Program-made: the position numbers and the translations under genes
Notes under the pieces: generated by a model
What the model was told of the DNA's origin: nothing
Databases searched by the model: none
The model's input: the letters and a program-made list of their open reading frames with translations, nothing else
Shown here: positions 22,762-36,674 of the stretch, in pieces
How positions within the stretch are numbered: the first letter of the stretch is position 1
How the letters are laid out: each line of letters starts with the position of its first letter
DNA from: Pisolithus tinctorius
Lineage: Eukaryota > Basidiomycota > Agaricomycetes > Boletales > Pisolithaceae
DNA length: 64,000 nucleotides
Direction of reading: 5' to 3'
NCBI GenBank assembly: GCA_024663395.1
Contig: JANFAH010000004.1
Span: 3,596,001-3,660,000, forward strand

Positions 22762-24304
22762 TCTAATGCTTTCAACGGTTTTCCGAGTCGTACGCATCAA
22801 TTTACCCTCAACTGGTAGCTGCTAACATCTCACTTATGTGGCTGCATCTCTATTATCGCCGCGATATGCCGAAGCCTCCTACCAGCCGTGTCTCGAATGC
22901 AGCCGACGGTTGGTGAGCGAGCCGAGAGAACCAGACATACAATGCATAATACTTCTTATGTGTAAAATGCTACCTCGTCGCAAAGCTTTTGCTGTTCACC
23001 GTTCAATGTTCACTATTAATCATTTCCCAGATACGTCTGCCTTCACTGTATTCGACTCCTGATAATCAGGATACATACTGCCTGTGGTACTGAAGATCTG
23101 CTCGTCAGTACTGCTACTTTTTAGTGTAGCGAGGGGTTTGCATTCCCTTCAGAGGTGATGATACATCTGAGAACAATTCAGTGGGTGCAGTAACGAAATA
23201 CACCAGGTGCAGATACCTAGTTCACTGTATGGATCACACGGGAGGTTCTGCAGAAAATAGCAAGTAGCATCCTTCCGCTTGCAGCACCACACGATACATT
23301 ACTACAAGTGATTCTTGAATATAACGTCAGTGCGTCACCCTTCTCGAAAAGCTGAGTCCAACTCGAGGATCTTAAAAGTGGGGGTGTGCCTTTAGCCATG
23401 TACTAGTTAACATGGAGATCTTTTCGAGACGACTACGTGACGCTCGCGATTGATTTCTTGCCTACGAATGGATCCTTTGAACCTTGTAGCAACCGATCCG
23501 GGCATCGACTCAACTGGCCGTTGCCCGATGCCCCAGTAGCAGGTCGTGTGTAAATCAGGACTGTGACATGTAGAGTACCCTCAAAGCCACAACCATGAGG
23601 AATTCCTCACAGAGAAGATGGTCCTGCGACCACAGCTGACGGCCACGAATTTAAAAGCGACAATAATGCGGCTGATGTGTTCTACGCGACATGGATGACC
23701 TGGTCCTGATATATGCACTTCTCTGACGTGGGTTCGTGTAATGTTAGATAAGGCAACAGAGCCGATGATGCTAATAACTGGCTCTCGGACGCAGAAATTC
23801 TACACCAGGGCCTCTAGCAAGGATTGATTCACGGGCGATAGGTACGCGGCCACCGGTCATCACACCTCTGAGTGATTACGCATACACTTACCAGAACTAT
23901 GTTCATCTCTCACGTAGTCGTTCTAAAAACGCAAGACATGACTACACCCACACAGGGCACGCGCGAGTTTGGAGAGCGCTCCAACATAACTTGCCTTCTT
24001 AACCAGCGACACGAGAAGAAGCGAGTTTAGGGGTAGTCGCGACGTAGAGCGCGTTGAGCATATTAGAACCTGTATATAATTCCCACACCGCCGAAGCAAA
24101 GAACACACCCACACAAACCAGATTTCGGCATTGACTTAAGTGTAATCAGCAGGTGGTAAGCCTAAAAATCAGTGAAAACAATTCAAGCTGACTGGTGATT
24201 ATGATGATTAGATAATCTCTCCATCTTGGAACTCCGATCAACGAAGATTTGAGAAGGAGCAGACACCGATCTCGGATGTATCTGCTTTTCATCGATCATC
24301 CACT
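22762..24304. other. Intergenic, no gene seen
   Basis: No coding exon, tRNA or repeat array recognised. It probably contains the 3' region of the SNTX-like gene and the promoter of ARB1. Confidence 0.4.
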
Positions 24305-26728
24305 ATGGCACCCTCGGCTTCAAAACAGAAACGATTGGCAGAGAAGGCCGCAAAGCAAGCCGTGAAACAATCTGGGACGACAACGTCGGGATCCACTCCC
24401 ACTCCATCCGTCACCGGCAGCACCGCCAACACCCCACTCACCAGCCTGTCGGCATCCAACAGCACGGATGACTTGACGTCGATGGCGAAATTACAGATCG
24501 CCACGGAACGGTGCGTACACTAAACACAGCTTGATTAAGTCACTCATCCACGTTAAAGGAGTGCTGCTGGAGTGCTGGTGTCCGACGTAAAGGGTCGAGA
24601 CATCAAAATTGACCAGTATACCTTGTCATTCCACGGGCGTCTGCTCATTGAGGGAGCAGAAATATCCCTGAATTACGGACAACGATATGGCCTTCTTGGT
24701 GAAAATGGATCTGGAAAGGTACATACATCCGTTCTCACCGACCAGAGTGCTTATTGACATTATTTCAGTCGACTTTCCTCCAATCGATATCGGAACGTGA
24801 CATTGAAATCCCACCACATATTGACATCTATCTCGTACGAGGAGAGGCGGAACCTTCCGATATCAATGCTGTAGACTTTATCATCGCCTCTGCCAGGGAG
24901 AAAGTGGCGAAACTTGAAAAGCGCATCGAAGAGTTGTCAGTAGCTGATGACGTCGACGAAACCGCGCTCGACCAGGCATACGAAGAGCTAGAAGAGATGG
25001 ACCCAAGCACATTTGAGGCGAAAGCGGCAAGTATCTTGCATGGTCTTGGCTTTGGCCAAGAGATGATGCAGAGACCAACCAAAGATATGAGTGGTGGTTG
25101 GCGGATGCGAGTCTCACTGGCCCGTGCTCTGTTTGTTAAACCGCACCTTTTGTTACTAGACGAGCCTACGAACCACCTTGATTTGGGTGCCGTCGTATGG
25201 CTGGAGGCTTACTTGTCAACGTACAATCATATCCTCGTTATCACGTCGCATTCTCAGGACTTCCTTGACTCCGTTTGCACAAATATCATGGATCTGACGA
25301 TGAAGAAGAAACTCGTATACTACACCGGTAACTATACGACCTACGTTCGCACAAAGGGGGAAAATGAGGTCAACCAGATGAAGGCATACCACAAGCAACA
25401 AGAGGAAATCGCTCATATTAAAAAGTGAGCATACTTGTTCACCCTGCATTACGCGCACTGACGTAAGCTTGCCAGGTTCATAGCATCAGCTGGAACGTAT
25501 GCCAACCTTGTGAAACAGGCGAAATCAAAGCAGAAGATCATAGACAAGATGGAGGCTGCAGGCCTCATTGAAAAGATCGAAACGCCAAGACCACTCCGCT
25601 TCCACTTTGAAGACATTCGGAAGCTCCCTCCTCCGATCATTGCCTTCAATGAGGTTGCATTCTCGTACTCCGGAAAAGCGGGAGGATTACTTGTACAAAA
25701 AATTGTCATTCGGTATCGAGTAAGTCTAATCTTGATGTCACGTGAGACGTCGCTGACACAGAATGGGTGTACACCAGCATGGACTCCCGCGTGGCTATCC
25801 TCGGCGCAAACGGTGCTGGCAAATCGACACTTCTCCACCTCATCACAGGTGCCCTACAACCATGTGAAGGGACGATCTCTAAACACGCTGCTCTGAAACT
25901 AGCGAAATACTCGCAACACTCAGCCGACCAACTTCCATATGACAAATCGCCAATAGAGTACTTCCAATCACTCTTTTATGAAAAGTATCCTGAGAAGGAT
26001 GTTCAAGTAAGGTTTACTTCCCTCCGCCTCACCATGGTCATGATCTTATGACGCCTCTCCGATGTACCGGTTTAGGCTTGGCGTCAGCAACTCGGGAGGT
26101 TCGGTCTTTCCGGTTCACATCAGACCTCTCCGATCAGGCAGCTGTCGGACGGCTTGCGGAATCGGTGAGAAAGAGATCAGTCCAATTGAAATCAGTAGCA
26201 TTGCTGATGGATTATTATGTCGTAGTGTCGTATTCGCACAGCTTGCGATGGAACACCCACACATTCTCCTCTTGGGTGCGTCTGTCCAATTCCGTCGCAT
26301 TGACAAATTTTCATTCCTGATTGGGTCAGATGAGCCAACCAACCACTTGGACATGGCTTCTATAGATGCCCTGGCCTTAGCTATCAAGGAGTTTGAAGGC
26401 GCGTTGTGATCGTTTCCCACGACTTCCGTGCGTACCAGTCGCGCCCTGCCAACCTCATGTTCTTGACCTGTGTGAAATAGGTCTTATCTCGCAGGTAGCT
26501 GAGGAAACTATGGGAGGTAAAGGACAAGACGATCAAAAACCTCACCGTGAGGACATCACCATCGTCGATTACAAGAAAAATCTCGTCAAGCAGAGTAAGT
26601 ATTCGCTGCCTCATTGCCTCAGCGGCCCGGTCGGAATATAATTAATTCAATTTTATACATCCACAGGTCAGGCTGCCCTCGAGAAAGCGAAGCTTATTAG
26701 CAAGAGTGCTCAGAAGGGAAAAACCTAA
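24305..26728 (+). CDS. ARB1: ARB1, ABC-F family ATPase of ribosome biogenesis
   Basis: Ten exons (9 introns of about 48-69 nt) read as a twin-ABC ABCF protein like yeast Arb1/human ABCF2, which acts in 40S and 60S assembly and export. Start ATG 24305 lies in CACTATGGC. A basic N-terminus ([18 protein letters not shown]) precedes ABC1: Walker A GENGSGKS (split by the intron at 24719), signature [16 protein letters not shown], Walker [13 protein letters not shown], switch His TSH. ABC2: [20 protein letters not shown], signature [17 protein letters not shown] (split by the intron at 26165), Walker [10 protein letters not shown] (split at 26276), switch region VSHDF. There are no transmembrane segments. 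Four single-base irregularities break the frame: an extra G at about 25681, a missing G at about 26400, an extra A at about 26506 and a missing G at about 26549; the last two cancel. Since Arb1 is essential in yeast, sequence error is more likely than a null allele. Confidence 0.93.
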
Positions 26729-28555
26729 ACGGAGATCTTCACTATTTTCCGGCGTTCGGCACGTATCCATATCACCAATTTTGTAGACCAGAGCGTGTCC
26801 TACTGCATGCCCACACCTTGCGTAGCCCCACCCATTCCCGGGATTTCATACATGTACTATCATGATCTTGGAAGGAGGGTTCACATGGTTAGCTGTGGAT
26901 AATCGGTGGTTTGATCTGCTGATTGATGGCAACGCCGCTTCCGCGAGGCACGGCGAGAGATATCGATAACCGGTATGATGAGCAAGTCAGCCAGGAAGCG
27001 AGAGTAGCTGTGATCAAGACGGGCAAAGTGTGAATACTTCACTGATCGGAAATGATGGGGACTCGGGGCTCGCTGTGCATGTCAAATACTGAGTTGTGTT
27101 CCGACGACAAGAATTATGTACAGCAGGATGAGTCCCGCCTTGATCGTGCATAAAACTCCCGGATGGTCCACTGGTCCGCTGACCAAAGTTAAGTTATGCA
27201 TATGAAATGGATACTTCTGGGGCAAAGGGGAACATCCTTATGCTTTCCATAGGTTTACCCTTGGTACACGGAGTTCCGACAGACCCCCGCGAACGGCTCG
27301 CCAATCAACCTGGGACAGAAGATTGTAAATGGCTGAACGTTGAGCCGTTGCAACGCCTTTTCCAGGAAATTACACAGGGTTAACTCTGTACCGGCGGCCC
27401 CTCAAGGGGAACTGTTTTGACGTCAGGATAAATCACCGGGTCAACGCTAGCCAATGTTGGGCAATGGTTAAGATGTAGCAAGCCTTGACAGCGAAAGGGC
27501 CGTTCCACCAACCGGGGGCTTACGTGAAGAGTTCCCAAGGACAAACTCGCAACATGTATATTTCCCTTTGTCGTATTCGGCGGGTGTTGTTGTATAGGAG
27601 ATGATCTTGCTTCCTCGTAATTCGAATCTCTGACTCCACATATCAATCTGTGGAGCGGCGCACACCAGCCGCACGCTGTTCTATTTCATGGCGGCGCCCG
27701 AAGCGCCTTCAATTGGTACCGGAGCCACATATCCGCTCGCATCGCTAGGAACTAGACTTGCTCGATTGTCATGATCAGCATGGTGTTGCAACGGGGCCTA
27801 TAATTTTGAAATTCTAATTCTCCTTGCCTACTGTTTGGTCCGCGGTTAAACCAAGCAAGATCACCGGCGGTCTCAGGCAAGTCTCCTTCTGCGATTATTC
27901 CAGTAAGCAGAATCCTGGCGCCGCCCGAGTATCATATGTAATGGATGCGCTAAGATTCTCCCGAGGGGATCCACCTGGTTAGGTATCACATATTTACTTG
28001 GTGCACTGGTGCGGAGGCGTGGGGACCAATCTTGACTAGGACCATCAGTCAATTGTGTAGCTGAGCATCTGAAGAGTTTATGGGCGACCAGCCTCTAGTT
28101 CGACGACAGATAACATTAGCGAAGCCTCGACACCAACACGGGGACGGATGTCCGTAACAAGATTTGGAACAATGGCATTTGAAATGAAGGAACCATGCTC
28201 TGGTTTTCGGGACCGCGAAGAACGAGGATGCCACCTTGGTTTCACAGGATTTATCCCCACCTATGTATCCAACAGAGAAAAGAGCCACAGGCACTAGACG
28301 TCATTCCAATCCATGGGTGATGTAAACACGCGGGCGTTCGTAACTCCCGGAACATAATTACATTTTTCACTGTCAGCGAAATCAGCCACATCGGCCAACT
28401 GCGAGGAAGAATCCTTATTCTAGAACACATCTCAACCGCAGAAGCCCAAGGTGCTGATAAGTCCCATTCTATGGTATTGCCTAAGAAGGGGTTACGGCTG
28501 GGGATAAGATCCGGGGTAAGAGTTGTGTTAGGTTGAGGGGGAAGCGGGCTGTTCC
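26729..28555. other. Intergenic, no gene seen
   Basis: Short open frames only, none with recognisable motifs or paired splice sites. It is the convergent interval between ARB1 (plus) and the MARVEL gene (minus), so it should hold both 3' ends. Confidence 0.4.
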
Positions 28556-29792
28556 CTATCGATGGCGCATTCGGAGAGTAGTACTCTGAACTGGATTGAA
28601 ATGGTCCGATTGTGAACCCCCGGAATACTGCTGGTGGGGGGCACCAGGATACTGCTGTTGTTGAGTACCAGGATATTGTTGTTGAGGAGCACCAAGATAT
28701 TGTTGTTGAGGAGCACCACCGGATATTGTTGTTGAGGAGCACCACCAGGATATTGTTGTTGAGGAGCACCAGGATATTGTTGAGGAGCCCCTGGATACTG
28801 TGTTGAAGAGAGTATGGTTGACCTTGACCCACAAGGGGGCGGTTTGCTGCGGATACGCGTTGTATGGTTGCGGGGTTCCATTTGGAGAATAGCCATTCGC
28901 TGGCGGCATTCTGATATCCGGGATATTGGGGGTATTGCGGTGCTGGCTGTTGCGGGTATTGCGATTGCGTCATAGCTACCACAGGATTGTAGGGACCACT
29001 GTTAGCGGCGTCTCGAACCGAGATGGTCCAAATTCCTTTTCCGCGGATAGCACAGATGATGGCATACAGAACCAATACATCGTAGTAGAAGAACACTAGG
29101 AAGAGATCATCAATTTAGTCGTTGGCAGGAGTAAATAAGCCAACCAGCGAAGAAGTTGAGGAAAGAAAATGCCTCTACCGCAGTAACCTCGTAGCAGATC
29201 TGGTTGACGGAGGCTAAGGAGCAGTGAGCTGTATTTCTCCAGAGAAAAGAATTGTGACTTGCGATTGTTGAGAACACAACCCTCCGGGAAGAAGTAGGCC
29301 CTGTCGACAACAGTGTCCCCACGGTCGCGACCCACAAGACCCAGAGAACGACTAAGTTATGCAAGGTTCAGACGGAATAAACTCTCCGTTATCCAGCAAG
29401 TGTTTTGGCACGCACGAAACCAGACTATCTCAAAAATAACCATCGAAGTGAACACGCCGCGTCTAGCGTGTCCCAGAATAAAGCTATAGAACCAACGGCG
29501 TCAAGAAGAAGCAATGCCCGTGATGACCGCATCACTCACAACAATGGCAGGGTCACCGCAGTTACGCATGCTGAAGCAAGACCGAACGCCGCAAAGGATA
29601 GATAAGAATTTGTATTCCCACTGGTCAAGTATTCGAGATGTGCACAGATGCCGAGGACCACCACAGAAAACAAGGTTGCAAGTGCTGCAACGAAGACATT
29701 TATGTAAGTTAAAAAAAAAGAACAGCACTCAGATCCACACACGGCCACAACTCACCGAAAATGATAGCACGGATTAAAGGAATGATTGCCAT
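28556..29792 (-). CDS. MARVEL-type four-helix membrane protein with Q/P repeat tail
   Basis: Start ATG 29792 (MAIIPLIRAIIF). Spliced minus-strand exons give TM1 (ALATLFSVVVLGICAHL), TM2 (SYLSFAAFGLASACVTAVTL), TM3 (VVLWVLWVATVGTLLSTG) and TM4 (AFSFLNFFAVFFYYDVLVLY, made by joining 29160-29140 to 29096), followed by AIICAIRGKGIWTISVRD and a cytosolic tail. The pattern of four helices with a conserved Cys and aromatic residues before TM4 fits fungal MARVEL proteins, which work in plasma-membrane domains and vesicle traffic. The tail (28810-28610) has about eight units related to QYPGAPQQ. The tail reading changes frame at least three times (for example a lost A between tandem units near 28715), so the true C-terminus is uncertain; repeat-length errors or real slippage could explain it. 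Confidence 0.7.
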
Positions 29793-32700
29793 TCTGCCCA
29801 AGGGGACACGAACGGGAAACTTGGGTATACGTTGAAAAGTTACAGTGACAGACGGAAAAACTAAATTAACTTCTGCTGCTTGGACTAAATACGTTGCACG
29901 TGGAATGTGGCAGTGAGTCAGCTGAAGCGGAGTTGCTTGGGCCAATGAACATTCTCCTGCAGCCGAGTAGGCATTGCTTGGCAGGCAACTGGCAGCTTGA
30001 TGTGCATTGTTGTAAGGTTAGCGTGGGTGCGGGCGTTGACATAAGTAAAGCAACCGACAGAACGACGACGATCGCACTGGCGCAGCTTGGGATGCGGCTG
30101 TTCCAGTACCCACCAGTTGTGCAACTTTGTAAAATATCCTCCCGTCAGGCCTATGGCAAGGGCCTCTGACGTTGGGCTCCAAAGATCGCATTGCAGATAT
30201 ACAGAAAGGACTTGGGCCGGCGAGAACGTTTATTACGTAATAAACAAAGCATGGCTTCGCGACCCCCAGTCACTCCAAGTTGACCATGAAGCTGTTGACT
30301 TGATCCTCCAATCTTGTGTCTCAGACAAAATGGCGACCGCTCGATGATTCGTCTATGGTTGTCCTTGTTCATGTGTAAAAGCTGTTTTGAAGAGGACAGA
30401 GTACCTCGTCTAAACCCATATCAGCAAATCTTCACTTGGCATGTCTTTCATGTCGTGCGACTCGTGCTATCGAACTGAGCGTCTACGCAAACACATGTCG
30501 GACGTCCGGCGAGGGCAGCCAGTTATTAGATTCACTCTCACCTTTTCTGTTGTGACAACGAAAAATGAACACAGCATTTAAGATATGTCAAACAAGTGAT
30601 GGGGCACATATACATTCATTCGCCACAATAGTGGATGCTGCATGTTCTTGCACGCCATTATGACTCGATCGGCGCGGTGATTCATTGACTTCAAGCCCTC
30701 AGTCAGTCATTTCGCCACTACCACTGATACATATATTCGACTTGACATGTGTAGCTTGGCGCGTCTCACACTGATCTCGGACTTTTTGACACGATAATTT
30801 TTAGGGTACCAATTATTTTCAGACATTGGCTGAAAGCCTTCATCCAGCTGTTTCCCCCGCCTTTCCAATTCCGCACGGCTCCGCTGTTGTGCTCTCGCAA
30901 CACCGATTGTCAATCCGCGGCGGATTACTCGATATTTGTCCCTTTATTCGAGCGATTTCTGTTCTTCCTCGCAGTTACAGAGCATACGGTGCAAAATCGC
31001 AAGATCCGAGTCAGATATTGATGGACTGTATGTAATTCCTTGACGCTCCGACGGTGGCTAGCTGTGGCATCTGATGTTATTGATTTATGCCGCCTCTCCT
31101 TCTCAGAATCGACTTTCTTCCCCCACATGGCGTCGGGACCGAGACGCAGATTGTCCCTTTCAACCCACTCCAGATCTATTCTTCCTTTCGCCATGTGGAA
31201 TTCTACCGACCGCCGTGACGACCCGCAAATTTACCGCCTGCCCCAGTGCAGGGCCCTTACTTCGGAGGTTTGAAAGGACCGCACTTCTTCCCAGGCTAAT
31301 ACCGCCCAATTTGGGTACTTACACTATTTCAGGGGTTGCTTCCTGCATTGCGCACGTGCCAAATTGTCCCTGGGTTTAGCACGTGTGTTACCAAGGACAC
31401 TTTAAGGTTGGTCAGTCTTCGATATCAAGGGTCTTGCTGTGAGGGAACATAGACGCGGAGTTGATAACGTTGCGACTCGAAGGACAACAAACTTCCACCG
31501 CCCATTCGCCCGCAATCAGCCACGTCTACTTACTGTAAGCGTCGTCCTGCGTCATCCTTTATCATATCGCAGGTGCCTGAGGAGCGTGTGAGAAGCATCA
31601 ATCACATGGCACGACCCACAACACCGTGAGATAACAAAGTATTCCGCATCTCAGCGCTCCAAAGCTTAGCCTCATTTCAGACACCTTATCATCACTAGCC
31701 CGCCAAAGGTTATTCTTATTTCCAGTATCAGGGGGGAACGAGAGGAAGGAGATAGCGCCTTCACCCACACTCACTTCCTATCAACGAAGTCCGCACAGAA
31801 TTTCCAATTGGCCCCGCCATTTTGCGCCCTAGAATCAGCATGGATGGCGCATGGAAGAAGCACCACAGTCCATGCGTATCATAATACCTGCCCCCGGAAC
31901 TTGCGAGCGAACCTCGTGTAAGCCCCTGTCCGAGTTGCACGAATATCCGAGAACCCCACATCTTCGCGTGCACAGCTTGTCTATCACGACACTGATCAAC
32001 ACAACGACCCTTGCATGCGACGTCGAAAGACCCTTCTTCGGCCCCGTCGATCTTGCCATTTCGATGTGGCCCTTGCGATGGGGTACCTGTCACATGCCAT
32101 GGTTACAATTGTATGAATGTACGTAGAAAGAAAATTGATAGAAAGGCGTCAACCCTTCCCCACCGTAATCATGTAGATGGGGGATAGGCTCGAGTGAGCA
32201 CATGGTTGGACATGGAAAACAAAGACAGTTAAGCGCCCAAAGGCGGTGTTTCCGGCTTGCCGGGAGAGACTTGTCCGTTTTGTCTGTCTGCATTATGTCG
32301 CTCATCATACGCCCGTAACGTATGTTACGACATGTATTGAATGTTGGATCCGGCAATAGTAGAGGAGGCTTATCACGACACCCAGACCTACCCAGACACG
32401 CCAAATACATGCAGTAGGCAGGTCCCCGTTGATACTAATACCAACCACTGAAAATGAGCGGACTGATGGGCGGACGCGATTGGCTACAGAGACGATCGGA
32501 TTCATGAGTCAACTGCGGTGGAGAGATGGGAGTTACTAAAGGACACAAATTCCAATACATCGAACGTTGGAGAGTAAGTCAAGGCACAAACTAACTAGAC
32601 AGCCGTCAAAAGAAACCCACCAAGCCAATCCAGATCAAAGCAGATATGCCGCCGCAATCTCATTAAAGGAAGTAATCTGCAAGAGGCCGCTTTGCTGGTA

Positions 32701-32850
32701 TGGATCGCACGTCCTGTTTGACATAACCTTCAGAATCCACGTATTATATCACGAAACGAATGAAAGTGGTAAAAAGGGGAAAAACTTAAAAACTCGAAGG
32801 CTACCCAGCGATATGAAATATAGCTGTCAAGTGCTGCGCCACTGGCCGGC
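29793..32850. other. Intergenic, no gene recognised
   Basis: About 3 kb with only short unconserved frames in both strands. A minus-strand frame at 32090-32410 and a plus-strand frame at 31074-31379 are open but show no motif, repeat or splice support. CpG content is normal, unlike the transposon zones. Confidence 0.35.
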
Positions 32851-32859
32851 AAGCCGCGT

Positions 32860-34412
32860 AACACCGTTTGGAAGAAGCGAGGAAGAAATAGGTATTAAAA
32901 AAAGCGGCGACTGTGTCGCGGAAGACTAGAGAAAACCAAGACGAGCAGAACTTTAAAAAAACTGACCGACGGGATGAACTTACCGAAGGCGCATGCGAGA
33001 AAACTTTGTACTCTTGCGCGAGGTGTTCGTCCAGTTCGAGTATAGAGGCTACGTTTCCACACCTATTCATTTCAAATGAACACCGCCCGATTCAAGCCCA
33101 GGAAATTATTCAGTGAGCACTCCGAGAAGACACTCCCCTAATCCACGCAAACCCACCGATAACAATAATTCGGGGCACTCCAAACAGTCACGATTGTCCC
33201 ATCAAACATGAGCTTGTACCCCTCCATAGCTAGCTGGTGCGCGCGCAATGAGGTCGATCGCATTGTGATGCGCAAATGTCTTGGTAATGTCCGACCCGAA
33301 CAAAAAACCAGCACCCCGTGGTGATATTCCCCATCCCGATATTTCTAGTTTTGCAGACGCGTACAAGCGAGGGTCAGGCATCAGGGTCTAACGGGAAAGG
33401 GGACCCTACCGTCTGGATCAGACCACAGTAAGTCACACATCGGTCCGTCGTGCGGGACCTCCTGTTTTCGATCAATTGCTCGAATCTAGAATGCGATAGC
33501 CGATTAGCATGTTGCACGTCCAACCCACATTGCCCGTCTCCCGTTACCATCACCGATGGTCACAACATCCGCGACGCTTCACACCTCAAGTCTCAGGACC
33601 CGCAACCGCAAAAGAGAGAGAGAGAGAAAACCACATCCCGTACCGTCCACACACCTACTCACCTGATCGATCGATTGCAAGTTCGGGCTTAATCCACCAT
33701 GCACACAAAACACCCTCCCGTCCACAATCGCAGCAAGTGCAAGATAATCAAACACCTCACAACACCATCTCCACACGTTTGTGCTCCCGTACTTGCGCAC
33801 GCACTCGTCGTAAAATCCATACACCTGGGTGATCTGCCGCGATTCGTGGTTCCCACGGATTAGCGTGATGCGGTCAGGATAACGAACTTTGAGGGCGAGC
33901 AGTAAAAGGAAAGTTTCGACGCTGTAGAAACCACGGTCCACAAAGTCACCTGATGAGGTGACACAATAGGTTAATAAGCTGCCTCGTGATCCGATATCAT
34001 GGGGCACAAGGCGTGCTAGTACAGACGACCGGACCGGGCTGACCTACCCATGAAGAGATAATTCGTCTCCGGACAAAACCCGCCTACTTTAAAGAGTTCC
34101 ATGAGGTCATAAAACTGGCCGTGTATATCGCCACATATCTGCGCGCGTGTGAGGGAAGGGAAAGGGCGATAGAGATGACATTTGCGTGTGAACAAAGTTG
34201 TTGGTGCAGCGATGTAAGGAAAGTGTGAAGAAACTAGCGATGCTCACTGTCACGGGAGAATCCACGACTTGAACATTAGCCTCCTCGATTAGAATTTCGC
34301 GCGCTTTGAAGCATAGCCGCTTGACCTGTTCCTCGGAGATGGGTTCGCATCGTCAGTTGGTCGATTTGCCTGCGTTGCCGAGCGGAAGTTACCGCCGTCC
34401 GTCGTCGTTCAT
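32860..34412 (-). CDS. PPH3: Ser/Thr protein phosphatase 4 catalytic subunit
   Basis: Minus-strand exons read through the whole PPP catalytic core: [40 protein letters not shown] (34140-34048; GDIHG), DFVDRG then [20 protein letters not shown] (33958-33681), [47 protein letters not shown] and [20 protein letters not shown]. All metal-binding and catalytic signatures (GDXHG, GDXVDRG, GNHE, HGG) are present. ETNYLF and the [18 protein letters not shown] wording favour PP4/PPH3 over PP2A or PP6. PP4 works in DNA-damage checkpoint recovery and other dephosphorylation. At least six introns. Anomalies: the N-terminal dozen codons do not join cleanly (stop 7 codons after the ATG at 34412), and a CG dinucleotide seems missing in the run near 33230 before HQLAMEGYK. 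The C-terminal YFL motif of the family could not be placed with certainty. Confidence 0.9.
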
Positions 34413-36674
34413 CGTGTTTGTGTTTGGAATCAAAAAATAAACCGGGGTTCCACGTTATTATTAGATGTTGGGTGGAACCGGAGGACCGCGGAATTCAGAA
34501 AGAGAAAATCACCAGGGTAGAGTTTTAGAGCCGTCATCGGAACGGCAGGATACATCACCGTTGAATAGGGAATTCATACATTCCGAGGGCACCGGACAAT
34601 GAGGACGCACCGACACGGCACACAGCAGTGGCACCACGGGATGATTGAATATACGAACGGGATCGGCAAGTCGCGAGATGGCCGAACGTCGCATTTGAAG
34701 GCAACGAGGCATAGTCATCCCGAAGTCCGGACATGTCGGTGTCGATTGAAGTTAGTTGAGTTGAAATTTTAGTGTGGGCGTTTGCATGAAACAAAGAGTA
34801 GGCGGTTACGCCACACCGCGAAGGATGAAACCAATCCCGAGGGTTTGACAAGAAATGTCAGGTGTGTAATGGGGTGTGTGGTGTGCGGGTACGAGTGGAT
34901 CCCCATGTATGTGTACGCAATTCGAGGCGATGTCGGACGAGCCGGAATTTAACAATGCGCATACGAGCAACACAGAGAGAAGCACGAGATGAGATGTGGG
35001 TGTAAAGGCATTGGTTAGCGTCGCCCTCTCTCCCTCACACACCCGGAAAAACCAAAATGCAAAGCACAAAGCATGTTGGTAAGACATACCTATCCAAATC
35101 GCTCTCACCCATCTTTCAATTTTTCTTTTTTCTCTAGAACCAGCGCCTATGGAAACGTGGGCGTTGCGCCGCTTTTGCTGTCCTACCTCGTTTTCAGTCA
35201 AAGTGGTGGCAGATAGACGCGTGAGTGCCATACAAAAGTGGATAGTAAGGACACTGTTGGATTATTTGAAGCTTTACCAGTCAGAAGCTTAATTATACCT
35301 TGATAAATCGAAACGAGGCTGACGGTCGCACTTGCTGAATCACTGAAGGAAGATGGGACACAGCGGAGCTGGCCGTCGTCGGTGGAACGGAGCGGTTCCA
35401 CCGTTACCATCTTCGGAGTATCCTTCTCACGGTAACTTCCCCCCTATTTCCAGTTGAAGTGCAAAATGGATGTCTCCTGCCTGCCCTCGTTAAAAAAACG
35501 ATGTTCATCACATTGCACACGACGGAAGGCTACTAAGTAGTCATGCAGGTAAATGTATTGGAGGATCGTCCGGCTAAGCCAGCCGAAGAACTCGTTTCAA
35601 ATTCAGCATGATCCGGCGTGTTCAACGCCAATCCTCAGTGGGGCAAGAACTGACTTACTAGAGTTATTCCCGTCGAAACTCCTCGAGGAATAGGTCAACG
35701 TCAAGACGGGTCATCAGTCGTCAAGCAAGGCAGTGTGCTATTAACACGGTGAATAATACACGCCACGACACGATTTTGGAGCTGGGAAGCTCGAACCTGG
35801 ACGCCTGGCAGCACTTGGCCGCAACAGGACAGGTCCCAAAGCACTCCGAAGCTTCTACCACGGAACTCGAAACAAATATCTATTACGAGCACAAGACCAG
35901 TGACGAACGTGCATCGTTGTCGTCGCATCGCCCTGCATCTAGAAGTTAGCGTGTGCATCGACCAGCATAATGTCATAATACGTGCCCAGTACATGATGGA
36001 CGTGGATGGAGACGGCGTGCCTTGGAGCGTTGCTGTGGAAGCAGTGGAACATTGTATGGATGGAAAGAAGCAATATTGTATTGGAGGCATATGACCTCCA
36101 CACCTCAAGCTGTGCAGTGATTTGTGAACTCCCCCAACAGCCGGATCTCAACCCAGTTCCAATTAACGGCCTACCAATCAGACTATCCCATATATCGACA
36201 ATGGCCACGCCTTCACAACCCTTACTTTGACTCGGTATTGACCGGTGGTCGATTAATCCCTTTGGGCAATCTCACATGGTGAACGCGAAGAACCAAGCGT
36301 GTTTTGTTTTTCTATGAACAATACTGTACAGTATTGAGGTGAGACTATAGGGTACGTGTACTTGCAAAGGATACGTGGCGATGCAATTGGCTTGGTTTGC
36401 AACGGCGGCAGTAAAGGGGACAATTTTAATGATACAGCGGGGGGGTCGGTGGACACCAGAACAGACAGACAAAGACAGGTCAGATGAGCGATAGGAGGTG
36501 TGCAGGAAAAGCAGAAGCGGAGAGCGTCGAAGACTGGAAGCGGTGAGCCTAGAGTACAAATAACCGGCTCACATCGAAATTGAGAGAAAAAAAATAAAAC
36601 GATGCGAAACATGAGGAAGAGGAAAGAGAAAAGCAAAGACGCATCTAATCTTTGAAAGTGCGGTAGTCGACGGT
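34413..36674. other. Intergenic, no gene seen
   Basis: Upstream region of the PP4 gene and downstream region of the zinc-finger gene. Open frames are short and unconserved. Confidence 0.4.

Noticed and set aside
35701..36108. Minus-strand 135-codon ORF
   Set aside because: No motif, no adjacent exons in frame, and overlapping ORFs of similar length on the other strand.
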